A stretch of 64,000 nucleotides of DNA from Fasciola hepatica (taxonomy: Eukaryota; Platyhelminthes; Trematoda; Plagiorchiida; Fasciolidae). The position numbers and the translations under genes are program-made. The stretch is taken from assembly GCA_948099385.1 (NCBI GenBank), contig CANUEZ040000113.1, positions 9,002,501-9,066,500 of the forward strand, read 5' to 3'. Of this stretch, positions 1-14,290 are shown piece by piece (position 1 is the stretch's first letter; each line of letters begins with the position of its first letter). The notes beneath the pieces were generated by a model. The model ran no database searches, was not told where the DNA came from, and was given only the letters and a program-made list of their open reading frames with translations.

Positions 1-830
1 AAGTGGCTTGAGCGTTCACACTGTAGGAGAGATCCGTTAGTGAAGAAGAGAGGAGTGAGCCGTATTTTAGGTCGCAAGTCTTTAGCTGGCGAAGGTGAAG
101 TTACTGGAACAATGTTATATGTCTTTCTACCCGTTTCCTGCACTCATTTTCATAAACACTTCCCCCTTTACATTTTAGCTGTACACGGATCACCATTAGC
201 ACATGCCTATAGAATCCCGACCGGAAGCAATTCGAATCTAGTCCACGTTCAATACCGTGATTTATACACGCGCTAATCTTTAGACCTTATGAGATGGATC
301 TCAGCGATTTGCTCAAATTCATCGTGGAATTACACCGCACCCATCTATCACTTGTTGTAGACGTCATTAAGTTGTTGCGCACAAGAAGATCTACTCCGGC
401 GAATGTTTTTTCAATAGGAGTCTAAGTTTAAGAAAAGCAGAGCTTGACTTCTCGTACGTTTTCAGTATTAAGATGTTTGTATTGCACTAATCTACTTGAT
501 ACCACCACAAATTTCGTTCCCGTCAGTCGCGTTAGTTCCTAAAAGACTAACATCCGTGCTGTTTTTCTTAAAGCGGTAGATCCTTAGTGAGTCAGACATC
601 CCACCGTCGATTGAATGCGTCTCAAATTCTTCGCCCTGAACTTTGATTAAATATTAGACGATTTTGTTTCTCACGTAAACGTTTGAATAACCCTTTGAGG
701 AGTTATGATTCAGTCAGACAAACACTGCGATGTCCAAACTCTTTCTATTACTTAAAAAACATGATTGAAAACGCTTTATCAACTTATTTTTTAGTTGACA
801 TCTCGTCAGCGAGATTATGAACAAATGTTT
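1..830. other. No recognisable gene
   Basis: Only short open frames without domain-like content. Nothing else stands out. Confidence 0.6.
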
Positions 831-945
831 TGGGATCTGCGGGAGACATGGTGTATGCTGTTCGCTCACTCCCTGTGCGCTGAACCAGCGCTGATTCAGA
901 TGCTGAGTGAGCAAACAGCAAGCTGCATGTTTCCGGCAGATCCCA
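831..945. repeat. Imperfect inverted repeat (41-nt arms) with nested hairpin
   Basis: Arms 831-871 and 905-945 match at 34 of 41 positions as inverted repeats. The 33-nt spacer itself contains GCGCTG-AAC-CAGCGC. The two overlapping opposite-strand open frames here are a by-product of the symmetry. Confidence 0.75.
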
Positions 946-1731
946 CCAAATTTGTCTGTCAGTTTATACAACTGAGTAGAAAGCGCAAGCAGATGAGCTC
1001 CACCCGACCTCGGCTGTACAAATTTCATGGCGTTCGAATCTACTTTCCTAAATATACCCACGCTTGGTAAGGACTTTACGGATAGCATAGGTCTCACATA
1101 GTTGGGGAAAGATAGCGGGTGCACCCTCGTACAGAAGGGATGAATGGTGCGGGTTTCATAATCTTGTATTATATTCCATCGATTCTTCCAGATTGAAGTC
1201 CATTAATATGAAGTTAGTGAAAATGATCCACCGTTCAAAATATAAAATACACGTCATTTGTCGTAGTTTGGGAAGAGGTTAAAATTCACCGCCATTGACA
1301 GGAAGAGTGCCTGAATTTGTTTGACTCAGCTTTAATCAATACTTATATATTAGGCAAGAAATTTTCAAAACCTCAGCACAGAAACTTCTATCACGAAAAA
1401 TGACAACAATTATATCGGTGACAGTAAACATTTTAACTTATCAGCTATCATCCGAATCAAATATTGCAACCAATTGATTTTGTTATTGATTTGTCGTCCG
1501 GCCATAAACCTGCAGACCTGCAAGAAGAAATACTTCTTACTTCGGTTTTCAGTCCTAGCTGAGAGAATCTCTGGTGAGTTCACCCGTGAAAAGCAGACGG
1601 TGTGGGTAATTTTATCAAGAGCATAACCGTTATATCGTTTGTGTCTGGTTTTATTTCGAAATTTTATCCAAGGTATTCAGTAGTGCCTTCCGACTGACTC
1701 TGATTCTGATTTCAGCATTCTACCCCTCCAG

Positions 1732-1778
1732 CACACACACACACACACACACACATACACACACACGTGTGTGTGTGT
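1732..1778. repeat. CA/GT microsatellite with central symmetry
   Basis: A run of CA repeats, with one interruption, turns into GT repeats at CACACGTGTG, giving a palindromic purine-pyrimidine alternating tract. Confidence 0.9.
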
Positions 1779-2975
1779 ATGCATGTCAGTGGCTAAAATG
1801 TGAGCTCATCGTCCTTGCAGCGGAGTTATTTGTCAAATCGTGAAGACAAGTTCGTCAGTCAATGCCTCAGCTTCTGGATCCGGATGAACCTCGAGAGATG
1901 GAGACAAAAGGGTGTGTGTCTGTATTTTTCGTGCACGAACTGAAGCTCGTACACAGGTTCGACACGACCTCAATTGTCACTGTACTGCGGAAACCATACC
2001 ATTTGGCGTTGGGGTGGTGAATCACATGAGGCTTCAACAGATTTGGCGATGATTGCGCTCGACGGCGTGACCAGCTCTCTATTAGTCAGTATTGATTTGA
2101 ATGCTAGTTTAAAGATACCTGATTGGCACTTACAACTGCACCATGACGCACATCATTAATTGTCATGCGTATTGGGAATGGGGCTTATCAAGCTTGCCAT
2201 ATAATTAATATCTTTTGAGTTTTTCTTTGCAATAGCATGACTCAAGTCAGAAGCGTAACTCTGTAGCCTAGACGTCCATCCGAAGTATGTCATGCGAGTG
2301 GTAGATCGATCGAGATACCGGCTAACTACTGTTGCGTATCTGAATATTGGGCCAGATGCATCTTCCCTTGGTGATCACCGGTATGGTAACTGTTATAATA
2401 TCGATTACGAAGAAGTCACATGACAATTGGACGAACGGGTGTGCACGAAACAATGTCGCGTATTGGTCGCCTTGTCCAGTCGGGGCAAGCGCTTCATTTT
2501 CTGTATAAAATATTCAGACACGCCCACTCGCTAATGCCGATTAGGATCTACCCAAGTCTTGACACCGGACCATTTTTTCGATTAACTTGGCGTCACTGTT
2601 TGACGAACTACTCGGCACGACGTGACAAACCTGATCAAGAAAAGCTTTGAATGACGTTTGATATTCATAACTGGTCCACCGCAAGCATAGCATATTCTGG
2701 AGACGATTGCCAAAGGAACCCACAATCATCCCAGTAACTCTGTGTTAAAAATACTGTAACAGTGTTATTATTAAACGTGGTTCATCCTGCGAGTAGGCGT
2801 TTAATATTCGGTAATGCATCATTTTCGGAGGTGACGTTAGTTAATCGACGTTTCAGTTACGGTGAGTAACCTTTCGCAAGGCCGGTTTAGAGTCGACTTT
2901 AGTTCATTCTGGTGAGATTTATTTAGTCATGTGCGAATAAGTAACAACCTGCGCTTCTCTGACTAGTAAAAGGCT
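1779..2975. other. No recognisable gene
   Basis: Short open frames with no recognisable motif. No repeats shared with the rest of the window were noticed. Confidence 0.55.
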
Positions 2976-3186
2976 ATTTTTGGAACTTTGCTTGGTTGAC
3001 TGTTCTTTGGATTCCATCTTTCACGCACGAACCTCATGTCATCCGACCAACCCTGTACTCAGAAGCACCAGACTCGAGTTTCACTCTTGTTATAGCCCAT
3101 CAGTGGTGCACATCCTCTGCTGCACCCAGGGTTTAAACCCGGGCTTTTTCACCTCGAAGGAGTGTGTGTTACCACTTCACCATGCC
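2976..3186 (-). repeat. tRNA-derived SINE, family B, minus copy
   Basis: On the minus strand the head contains an RNA polymerase III A box TGGTGAAGTGG (complement at 3172-3182) and a B box GGGTTTAAACCC (3129-3140). A shared body follows (GTGCACCACTGATG, then ACTCGAGTCT). The same sequence recurs in the opposite orientation at 3328-3532. Confidence 0.7.
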
Positions 3187-3327
3187 GCTCCCGTTTGGAG
3201 CCGATCCGAATAACCGAATTAGGTTTGTTCAGATGTCGTCCTCTATGACAGTTAGAAATACCCAACAGTTTCGAATGGAGAGGCGGTATCTTTCCCGTTA
3301 ACTTCAAGTGAATGCATCCCACCAAAT

Positions 3328-3532
3328 CAGTGGTAACACACTCCTTCGAGGTGAAAACGCCCGGGTTCAAACCCTGGGAGCGGCAGAGGATATGCACCAT
3401 TGATGTACTCTAACAAGAGCGAAACTCGAGTCTAGTACTTCCGAGTCCAGGTTGGTCAGATGACCTGAGGTTTGTGAGGAAAAAGTGGAGTCCATAGGAC
3501 AGTCAGTCAAGCAAAGTATCATCAAACCCACA
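3328..3532 (+). repeat. tRNA-derived SINE, family B, plus copy
   Basis: This copy has a perfect B box GGTTCAAACCC at 3364-3374, a decayed A-box region, and the same body as the minus copy (ATGCACCATTGATG, then ACTCGAGTCT). It ends near CAAGCAAAGTATCATC. Confidence 0.7.
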
Positions 3533-3994
3533 CTACTCGTAAGTAACTGGGAGGTACGTTTTTTGAGTCGTCTAAAAGTCAACGATAAATCTTTTTGATG
3601 GTCTTCTTATGGTCGAAATGTGAAATATCTTGCAATGACATGAGCTATCTCGAGAAATCATGTAATTGACCACCTACTCGATATTCGTGAAACTCAGTTG
3701 ACCAATGAGTTGGGTTTCGGTGGGTAGACAAACCAAAAGGCTTTTAAAGAGCATCCAAATTTACGGAAAGATCCATCAACCTGCACTAACCTTCAGCTCA
3801 CCTTTGCTCAGGTAGCGAAACTCTTTTAGTAATGCTTTCGGTTCACTTAGGTTTATGCAGAGAAGACGTCCATCATGGGAATCTTTCTCTACGTGGTGTG
3901 TAGATTGTTCCTAACCAAAAGCCCTTGATCACGCAGTCTCGTCTCAGAACAAATCGTTGACAGGTGGTTCAGACCGCCAAGTGGAAAAGTGCTT

Positions 3995-4125
3995 TGATGC
4001 GCAATCATACAAGAAGAATTCAAATCCCAGTTGGGGATCGGGTGGATATGCATCACTGCCGGTGAATCTTACAAAACATAAAAAGCTCTTTAATGCTCCC
4101 ATGAATTTCAGTGGCAAATAATGAT
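3995..4125 (+). repeat. tRNA-derived SINE, family A, diverged fragment
   Basis: AATTCAAATCCCAGTTGGGG, GGGTGGATATGCATCACTG and GCTCCCATG match the B-box-and-body order of family A (compare 14135-14290). The head is missing. Confidence 0.45.
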
Positions 4126-7009
4126 TTATTTCAAACTGGTAATTGGTAAATTCTCCGACAGCGCACACTAATCATCCAGACATGTTGGCTACGCTAGGGA
4201 TGTCCATAAGTTTGTTGTGTCACTTTTTACCTCAAGTACTTATAAGAGTACTATAGTTCACTACTTATAGTTTACCCTGGTGAACAAAAACGTTTGAATC
4301 TGAGTTCTTTGGAAATCTCAATTCACTATTCGTTATAATAGTGCATGTATGTTGACTTTGACAGCCGTGTCAGCTAAGTACATGACTGCCTAAATCGGTA
4401 ACAATCCATTAAAATGACATTTCACAAATGTTTAGTGGCAGTATCGCATATTTGATCTTTAAAGATGCAACTTCTTGTAACAGAATCATACGATCTATAA
4501 GCACTTCAACATCACATTAATCACCTGTTGTACCTACTCATCATATCTATATTTTCTCGTTTTTGTATACATTCAAAGTAAACAATGATGGCTAATAGTA
4601 ACAGTTATGACTCAGGCTGGCTGCCTGATCTAGTTTTTCTCCCTCCTACGATGACTGATATTCAAATAAGCTCACGAGAGAAAGGATATAATAACGACCT
4701 ACCTTGTCCTTGTCACCCCGCGGAAGCCGTCATTTTCAAAGTATGAACATTGTCACGCACAAGGAACTATAAAACTTCTCATTGACCCGACTTGAGCAGG
4801 CGGGTTTAGCCCGTAAGAATGAGACCGTTGCCGTTGGTTTTGGTTGATGTACGGTTACATCTCGATCCCAGTGCTACAGCCTAACTCAGGCCTCCCGCCA
4901 ATCCTTCTCCAAAGTTTCGACTTCACTTTTCTGTTGATCATTTGGTCCCAGCATCCGATCAGGTGGGTATAAGCATAGCACTCAGAGGTACAGCGGTACG
5001 TTGATTTGAAGCCCAGTCAACTGTCGGGGCTAGTGAGACAGTGACTTACAAAATCTGTTCTATATATCTTCTCGGAGTACGCACCCCGCAGATTACAGTC
5101 GAGAACCCACCTAATACAAATTCGTTCATCAGCAGCACGACGACCATCGTGGATTTAACCGTGGTGACACTCTTATATCAGCAGCAGATTAGGACGCCAG
5201 ATTAGGTTAACTGTTATCAAGGGGGTTGCAGTCACGAGGTTATTTAATACAGGATCGCTGTCATTGAGAGATAGAGGGTGGATATTTTTGGTTCTGTGCT
5301 CTGACTAAGATCTAGTCCCCTTTTGTACTAGCTTTAGATGATTCATCTTTCTTCATATCACCTAGAATCTACCTTCAATGACCTAGCTGCAAACTCAACT
5401 CGACTACAGAGCAGTACTTTACATGCGAGAGGATGATATTCAAGGTCAAACATAGTGGTGGTCCATCTACCTGGATTCGAAACATGAGTTACGGTACACT
5501 GAACTGTCTCTGAGCCTACAAATTGCATTTTGCTTCCCCTGGTTAGACTAAGGTTATGTGTCCCAACCAGCTCATAGAACTGACAGTCAAAGCATGCCGG
5601 ATTGAAAGTCGCTGTAAGAAGTTAAGGCACTAGGTACTGGTTACCAGTGAAGAATGATCCATATTCATGTTAGTCGGTCGGACACGTTGAATAGTGGATT
5701 TCTGGTGAACATCCCCGCTTTCCAGACGTGTGTCCGTTATTGCCGGATTTAGGTGACAGCAAGAAATGCGGCTGATAGTTGTACATTTACTAATCCCATC
5801 TACACAGTTATCACTAAGGCTTGGGTTCAAACCGCGAACCAAAGGTGGATTGCGCTACCGCCACCAGAAATTTCAGAAAATTGTCCCATCTTATCAGTTT
5901 CAACTGTAAGAAGCAGCTAAGCTCAAATTTTCCGTTCTATGAGGTTGACCAAACACCTTCTATTCACAGTCATCATTGACGTATCAAACGGTGGATAAAG
6001 AAATGCAGGTTTTGAGATGTTATAGGTCGCTCAATTGTCATAATTTTCCTTTAGCCCTGTTCAACGGTTGAAGAATTCAGCCTGTCCTAAAGTTTCTTAA
6101 TCTGTTCTTCTACATCAAGACTATGAAAAACATTCCCTTCTACTATTGGGAGTTAGTCGGTCTTTCTTTTTTTAGGAAAAGCTGGAGTAGTGCCTTAGTC
6201 AATCACATGAATGTGCGTCTGGTCTAGATAATGATCTTGTTATTGGTCTCTACTATATTCCATAGATTGGCATATGCGCTAGAAGGATTGTTACTCAAGG
6301 ACCGAGGCGAGTTTTGTCTTGGCTCTCATATGTCAGCTTCAAAAGGGGTTATTCCTGTCGCCTATGTGGTTCACAAATTTTAAATACCGGAATGCCCTTA
6401 TCGAGTTTATCATGCCAGAGGAAAATTATTACAGACCGAAAGTCCTTGTTTTTATCCTTATGTGACCACAAATGCGTCGTATATAGTGAAAAATCAGTCA
6501 GTCATATTCTAAGTCCTTCCCATGTAGCAGTTATCTAGTACCTGAACAACTGATCGCCTAAAACATAGGCCCTCAGTAATAATAAGGTTGATGCGATAAA
6601 TCCTACCTTTCGGTGTCTTGTAGCATTATAAACACAACTGCACTCTGATGTGATTCACACAAAATTTGACTTACATAAACGGATAGTTATAAACATTCGC
6701 CATGCAGAAGCAAAAGGTTAAAGAGTCTCAATCTTGGCCATCTAATACCTATTCAGATTATGTATGGACGCCAAAAGAAACTTCAAGCTTTGTGTCATTT
6801 GGTGGATTCATATGAAGTAAGCCGTTGAGAAAGCGAGTTCCGGATAGTGTAATCTTGCACGGTGGCCGAATTCGAGTTGCACTTCAGTGATCTGAACGCT
6901 CCTCGACAGTGGCGCGCCCCACGATCAGCTGTGCTACTTTTTATGATGAACTTGATCGACGTCGCTTTGGAATTATTCTTACGAAGTCACTGAGAGCGGT
7001 ATTTTATCT
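4126..7009. other. Unrecognised DNA, probably old repeats
   Basis: No coding motif was seen. A GGGTTCAAACCGCG at about 5823-5836 hints at another decayed tRNA-derived repeat but lacks a convincing A box. Confidence 0.5.
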
Positions 7010-8930
7010 GTGTTGTCTTATGGAGACTCTATTTTTAACAACGGTAGAATAGCTTATCCATTGCCGAAATCTCTGAGAAGGCAAAAAGAACATGCCTATA
7101 AACTGCACGGCCAGGCTTCGCTGAAACGACACTCCATCCTGATCAAACCAGCGATACGACGGCTGAACACGACTTTTGTCTATCAGTTCTTCTGTACCAC
7201 CAATAGCAAACTTTTCTGCCACTGTATCCGCCTTCTGTTTTGCCAACAGGCCCGATCAAAAGCTGAAAGCTTGAAATTTGCGTTTAGCCATCTTTCATAG
7301 GATATCCGGCCATCCTATTTTCCTTCTGTTCCTTCGGTTACAGAGCCATTCTCCTCAGAATACATTTTCAAGCTTCTTCCAACCTCAAAATCAGCTCGTC
7401 TGCTGGTCCAGAGAGTTTATCCTCTATAGTTCTCAAATTATGAGCAAGTCAACTATCCGGAATTATAACTTCTTTCATCAATAATTCTGTCGGTACTTGT
7501 GCTATTCTTGTCTCCTGAAAACCCGTGACAGTGGTACCTATTCCAAAACACTCCAATTCCAACATTTTGTAAAAATGTCTTCCTCCCATCACCATCACTT
7601 CATCTTTGCTCAAGTTGAAGGAGCGTGCTATCCTAAGTTAATTGCGTTCCTCTTTTTTGTTCCAAATGACTCCCATCAGTTTGCATACAAACCCAACAGA
7701 TGCACTCTGGATGTAGTTGCTTCAGTTTGGCATTTCATTTCAGACAATTTCAATAGTTCCATGAGATCCGTTCAATGTCTTTTCGTCGACCATTCCTCTG
7801 AATTCGATTCCGTTCCCCGTTTTATACTTCTTCTAAAGTTAGGGTCTTTTGGTTGTACCACTTCTTTACTCTCGTGGTCGAAAGACTGCTTCTCCAACAG
7901 AACTCAATGTACTGAAATTGGCACAAGTGTATTGAGCCCTTTCACTGACAATTCATAGGTTCCTCAGGGTGTCGTTCTCTGCTCATTTCTCTTCACCGCA
8001 TAAATCAGCTACTTGAGCACTGCACCGCCTGCACAACTTTTCAGATACGCAGATGATGTCGTGCTCTGTCAATCTGTCTTCATCCAACTAGACTTTAACT
8101 CTTTTTCCAAGAACTTATACAACACTCTGAATTATTCGTCCCATTCTGGACTACGTCTCAACACTTCCAATTGTTTTGAGTGTACTTTCTCCCTTCCTCG
8201 TTCCTCTTGCCCCGATGAGCAACCAGTCATCAACAGTGTTCCCAATTTCAGAAATGACTCGGTCAAATAATTAGGTGTTACAATCAGAAACAATATGCAG
8301 TGGTCTTCTCGTATTCTTAGCTGCGTTAAAAAACTACGTGGACTGTTCTTTCAAAATCGTGGGCTAAGGCAGTTTGGTGCCAGACAAGCTGTCATTTTTC
8401 TTCTTCTGCCCAACACTGTATTTCCCAGATCTTAATGTACTGCTGTCCCGTAGTCTTTTCTGGTCTACTTAGGAATCATTTTATCACACTACATTGTGGC
8501 CTGGCCATTATCAGTCATGTCTCTTTGATATCCATGTGCTCTCTTATCTTCAAAGTTTGCGACTCGCACATTATAGCCTGTGTAAAATTTGCCAATAAGA
8601 TTCTTGGGGACCCTACGCATCCCCTGTGCCATGGCTTATCTGAACGCCGCTCGCATACCTCCACACGTTCCGCATTTAGACTTATCCAATCCCGTATAAA
8701 TATCTATCGCAGCTCTACAGTACCTGGCTTAGCACGTGTTCTGATTGACAAGGTGAAAGCCACAGAGGAACTTCGCACGAACCTCGGTGGCTGAATCGGT
8801 TTTATTTCTACAGCACTTATTTTTATGCTTATTTCGAAGTGTCATTGATCACTTTTCCTCCATTTGGCTGAAATGTGAGTTTGTTAACTTGCTGTAGTCT
8901 TCGATTCAATACAAAATAAATAAACACTTC
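7010..8930 (+). pseudogene. Decayed jockey/CR1-like LINE (reverse transcriptase remnant)
   Basis: Reverse transcriptase motifs appear in order on the plus strand but are broken by stops. HQFAYKPNRCTLDVVASVWH lies at about 7678-7740. CLFVDHSSEFDSVPR, the first catalytic Asp region, lies near 7770-7820. After a stop come VPQGVVL at about 7960 and FRYADDVVLC near 8040. LGVTIRNNMQWSSRI follows a stop at 8268. The C-terminal part includes KILGDPTHPLC and ends in a stop at 8792. A 3' UTR-like stretch follows, with AATAAATAAA near 8917. The motifs fit the jockey/CR1 group better than RTE. At least four stops are present, so it is dead. The 5' limit is a guess; the endonuclease is not recognisable. 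Confidence 0.78.
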
Positions 8931-9072
8931 AGATTAATTCACAATCATCAATACCATCCGACTCATCCCCCACCATTAGTGATGTGAATTGAAGCAAAAT
9001 CCTATCATGTAACTTAAGAGGCAAGACCCACAGAAATAGGCACCGCAAAAGCTAATTATATGTATATGCATA

Positions 9073-9172
9073 GCAGTAGTAGTAGTCGTATTATTATTAT
9101 TATTATTATTATTAGTAGTAGTAGTAGTAGTAGTAGTAGCAGTAGTAGTAGTAGTGGTGGTAGTAGTAGCTC
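9073..9172. repeat. Trinucleotide repeat (AGT and ATT units)
   Basis: Blocks of AGT/GTA, then ATT, then GTA again make an imperfect compound array. Confidence 0.9.
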
Positions 9173-9518
9173 TGGTAGCAAAAAGGTAGTTTAATTTCTT
9201 AGGTCTTATGTTAGATCTGAATTGTCCAAGCGATCTCGAATATCACACATACAAACAAGCTGATAAGGATGAGCGCCGAAAACTGAGGTGAATGTCACAT
9301 TTAACTGCAGTGTACGTGTACACGTGCATCTACGCATTCCCGTGTTCCTGTGTCCGTGGCACTTTTTCATCGGCACATCCGGTCATAGCTATCGTGTATT
9401 CTTTTGTCAAACAGGCAGGTACGCATGCACACCTATCATTCACCTTGTTCTTGGAGGGTACATATCTGTTTCCCTCCACCACTCTCTCACACTCACATAA
9501 CTCAGTACTGGAGAAAGG

Positions 9519-11384
<1,866 letters not shown>

Positions 11385-11570
11385 TGGTGGTGAACTTTTC
11401 GACTCAAAACTTTTCACCCCGGATTCGAATCCCGCTTGGAGTTTGGTGGATGTGCACTGCTGATGATTCCAAATAAGGGTGAAGCAGCTGTACAATGCTT
11501 CTATGGTTTTAAAAGGTGAGCTGGCGGTTCACACTGCGTGGTGAATCACGATGTAAAAATATAATCTCCT
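11385..11570 (+). repeat. tRNA-derived SINE, family A copy
   Basis: It has a B-box-like GATTCGAATCC at 11422-11432, then GGTGGATGTGCACTGCTGATG, GAAGCAGCTGTACAATGCTTC and a tail ending TAAAAATATAATCTCCTACTG. The same tail is seen in the other family A copies. Confidence 0.62.
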
Positions 11571-11759
11571 ACTGCTTATATTAATTCATTATTTTATTAA
11601 TAACTTTTCAGAATGCTTCTCAAGAGCTCATCCTACTTCTTAATTGACGTGACGACAGTTTATCACTAACTGTGGATTTTTCCGTCATATAATCTGCATA
11701 ACGATGGTATCCCAAAATGGTCCTGCTGTCACTTTTTACCATTGAACTATATGTCAAAT

Positions 11760-11970
11760 ATTTTTGGAACTTGTCATCAGGATAAAACTTCATACCATCT
11801 TTACTCACATATGAAATCTTGTTCCAGATAAAGAAGAAACCCACATTGATTTCCCTATCCAAAAGTTCATGCCTCATGCCCGAATCGAACCAGCGGCCTT
11901 TCGTTAATAGGGTATTCGCTCTATCAGCCGTACTATCGCGGTACGGACACTGGGACGCAAATAATACCAC
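11760..11970 (-). repeat. tRNA-derived SINE-like repeat, family C
   Basis: On the minus strand a tRNA-like head has GGCTGATAGAGCG as an A-box-like element and GGTTCGATTCG (complement at 11881-11891) as a B box one base from consensus. An unrelated body follows. Only one copy is present here, so the repeat nature is inferred from the polymerase III boxes. Confidence 0.4.
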
Positions 11971-13004
11971 TGAACAACCAATGATGCACAGCCACCTTCC
12001 CAATGCGAAAAACTTAAGTGAATATTCTCTTACCTGTATTGTTCCTAATCTTCAAACCACCAAGAAATTCTACAAACCTAGTTCTGTGTGTTACTCAACC
12101 AAGATGGATAGAGATGGCATTGTTCGCAGGAACTCACTCTCGCGAGTCCTACGGCAGCATGATCCACATTGTTAGATGGATCAGGTTGGAATAGTTATAT
12201 TTGTTGCTCTTCATTATTGGATCGAAGAGAAAGAGGAAGTGGGTCACATTGCCCAAGTGTCATTTGGTTATGATTAAGCATCGAAGTTGACAATTTGTTT
12301 TGAATCTCTCCTACGTAGCAGATAGATTCTGTTCTGGTGTGGTTTCGCCAGGTCTCAGACGGTAAAAATTCCATCTTGATTTGGTTGGAAAACCTTTTCC
12401 AACAAGATTTTTAGATTAGAGAACAAGTACATATGACATTTTGTTGCAATATTCTAATTACGCGACAGAAAAGGTTTGTATAACTACTAAGGATGGACAT
12501 GTTAGCAGATATTGGGAGGAATACTCGTCTCCGATTACACTTTTTAACGGTTGACTCTGAAGGACTAGTGTTTTGTTGTTCTTTTGACAAACAAAAACTA
12601 AGTAGGAAACTCCTCAACCTTAAGATGGGCCTCACGTCCTAGGGGATATCAAGTAAAAGAAATCTTAAAGAGTGATCCCGTTTTTTAAAGATTTTTACTC
12701 AAGATTATACATCCCTGTATGCTAATTTTTTGACTGCATTCATTGCTACCGATTGCATGACAAGTGTGAGATGGGCCTTATTGCAGCGGTTCCCAGCCAA
12801 GATAACCGCACCACTTGGGTGTGCAAGTTTTCACTTTTTGTTTAAAACAAAGTGATTGTTAAAAAATAGTACACACGACATTGGCGCGCGTGCAAAACGA
12901 ATTTCTTCCGCACATGTCCATAACAGATAGCAGTGAGTGAGTAAGTGTGCAATAAGTTCGGCAACTTGACAACATGCTGGAGCTTAATGGTCTAGATACA
13001 CAAC
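11971..13004. other. No recognisable gene
   Basis: The missing 5' part of the hAT element might be expected here, but no BED zinc finger was found. Confidence 0.5.
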
Positions 13005-13743
13005 CAAGGGTTAGCCTATGTTAATGATATTTTCACTCGTATGAATGTCCTGAATATATCGATCCAAGGGGAAAATGTGAACATAATGGCTTGCTGCGAG
13101 AAGATAAATGGCCTCAAAGAAAAGTTACAACTTTGGAATCGGCGTATTAGAAGATGGAATCTTTCTGACTTTCCATTATTCGAAAAAGGGGTTGATATCG
13201 ACAAATCTCTGATCCCAAGTGTATGGGAAGAAATTGGGGTTTCGTTTGAAAATATTTTCAAAGTCGTCTGATGGGTATTTTAAAAGAGGAGAACTGAAAA
13301 CTTCGGAAACCCGGATTAAAAATCAGTACTCTCTCGATTTGGATAATGTGTCGGAAGATGAAGAAGTGAAGGAAGATCTTTTAGAACTGCGCACAAATCT
13401 TGTTCTTGAAATGCAGTTTGAAAGTAATACTTTGGAACAAGGTTGGTGGTCGGTAATGCGCATATCCCCAAAACTTGATGGAAAGGCACTAACTGGGCTC
13501 ATCCTATTTGTGACGACATACTTAATTGAGCTTAGATTTAGCGCCCTTTTGTCAGTCAAAACAAAATTCAGAAATCTCTTGGATTCACAAACAAATTTCC
13601 GGATTGCTATCAGGAACAAAGTGTCACGATTTGAAAACTCCTATCCAATGAAAAGGAGTGAAAGAGTCATCATGTTCGACCATACTACTTTGCTGGGAGC
13701 CCTTGCCTCAGTGGATGGAACTATAAACAGTGGGTGGAAGTGA
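13005..13743 (+). pseudogene. hAT transposase remnant, ZBED5/SCAND3-like
   Basis: The first frame reads LAYVNDIFTRMNVLNISIQG, then a CCEKINGLKEKLQLW block, then WNLSDFPLFEK. This is the middle region of hAT transposases of the ZBED5/FAM200/GTF2IRD2-like type. After a frameshift near 13258 the next frame carries the hAT C-terminal dimerisation region, FVTTYLIELRFSALLSVKTK and RNLLDSQTNFRIAIRNKVSR, where the family typically has a TTYLCEQGFSAL-like core. The N-terminal BED zinc finger and the first catalytic residues are not seen upstream. Terminal inverted repeats were not found. It is a truncated, frameshifted copy. Confidence 0.78.
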
Positions 13744-14134
13744 ATATCCAAGTGAAATAAGACATATTGTATTCAACCACTGAAGCGTTCCTCTGGTGGG
13801 ATTTAAGTGAAGTGAAAGTTATGACTAAGACCCTGTCTATAGATCATAGTAGATGTGGCTGAAAGGCCTTGAGCAGCAGATTATGAGAGCACAGGGTTTG
13901 ATTATTTAACCGAGCCAGTGTTGATAAAAGGGGTCGCACGGAGCTGTGTATGTGCAGTGGAACTCTGTAGTAATTCGATTGATGTCAAGGCGGACGTAGA
14001 CGTGCGGTATGTTCTGCTCACCCATCAACGCCAATCCAAAAGAGAAAAAACAAAGAAAAATGATGAACGTTTTCAGTAGTAGGAAACTGGATCTCGGTTA
14101 ACAAAGTTTAACTTAACAAACTTATCAAAATTTA

Positions 14135-14290
14135 ACTCATCCCATGCAAACCATGGGAGCACTGTACAACTGTCTCATCCTTCTTAGGAACCGTTTGTAT
14201 TATATATCCACCGAGCCCCAATGGGACTTGAACCCGGAGCAAACTACCATGAGTCGAACACCTAACCACCAGGCTATCCAGACTGGTTCC
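14135..14290 (-). repeat. tRNA-derived SINE, family A, best-preserved head
   Basis: On the minus strand the A box TAGCCTGGTGG (complement at 14266-14276) and B box GGTTCAAGTCC (complement at 14224-14234) are both well preserved. The body is GGCTCGGTGGATATAT, then GATGAGACAGTTGTACAGTG. It is not a tRNA gene because no acceptor stem closes it. Confidence 0.7.

Noticed and set aside
714..1124. Two overlapping opposite-strand open frames
   Set aside because: The overlap reflects the inverted repeat at 831-945; neither frame has a domain.
11620..12003. 127-codon minus-strand open frame
   Set aside because: It runs through a tRNA-like repeat head and shows no protein domain.
14200..14290. tRNA gene
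   Set aside because: A and B boxes are good, but no acceptor stem or cloverleaf closes; the sequence continues into a SINE body shared with other loci.
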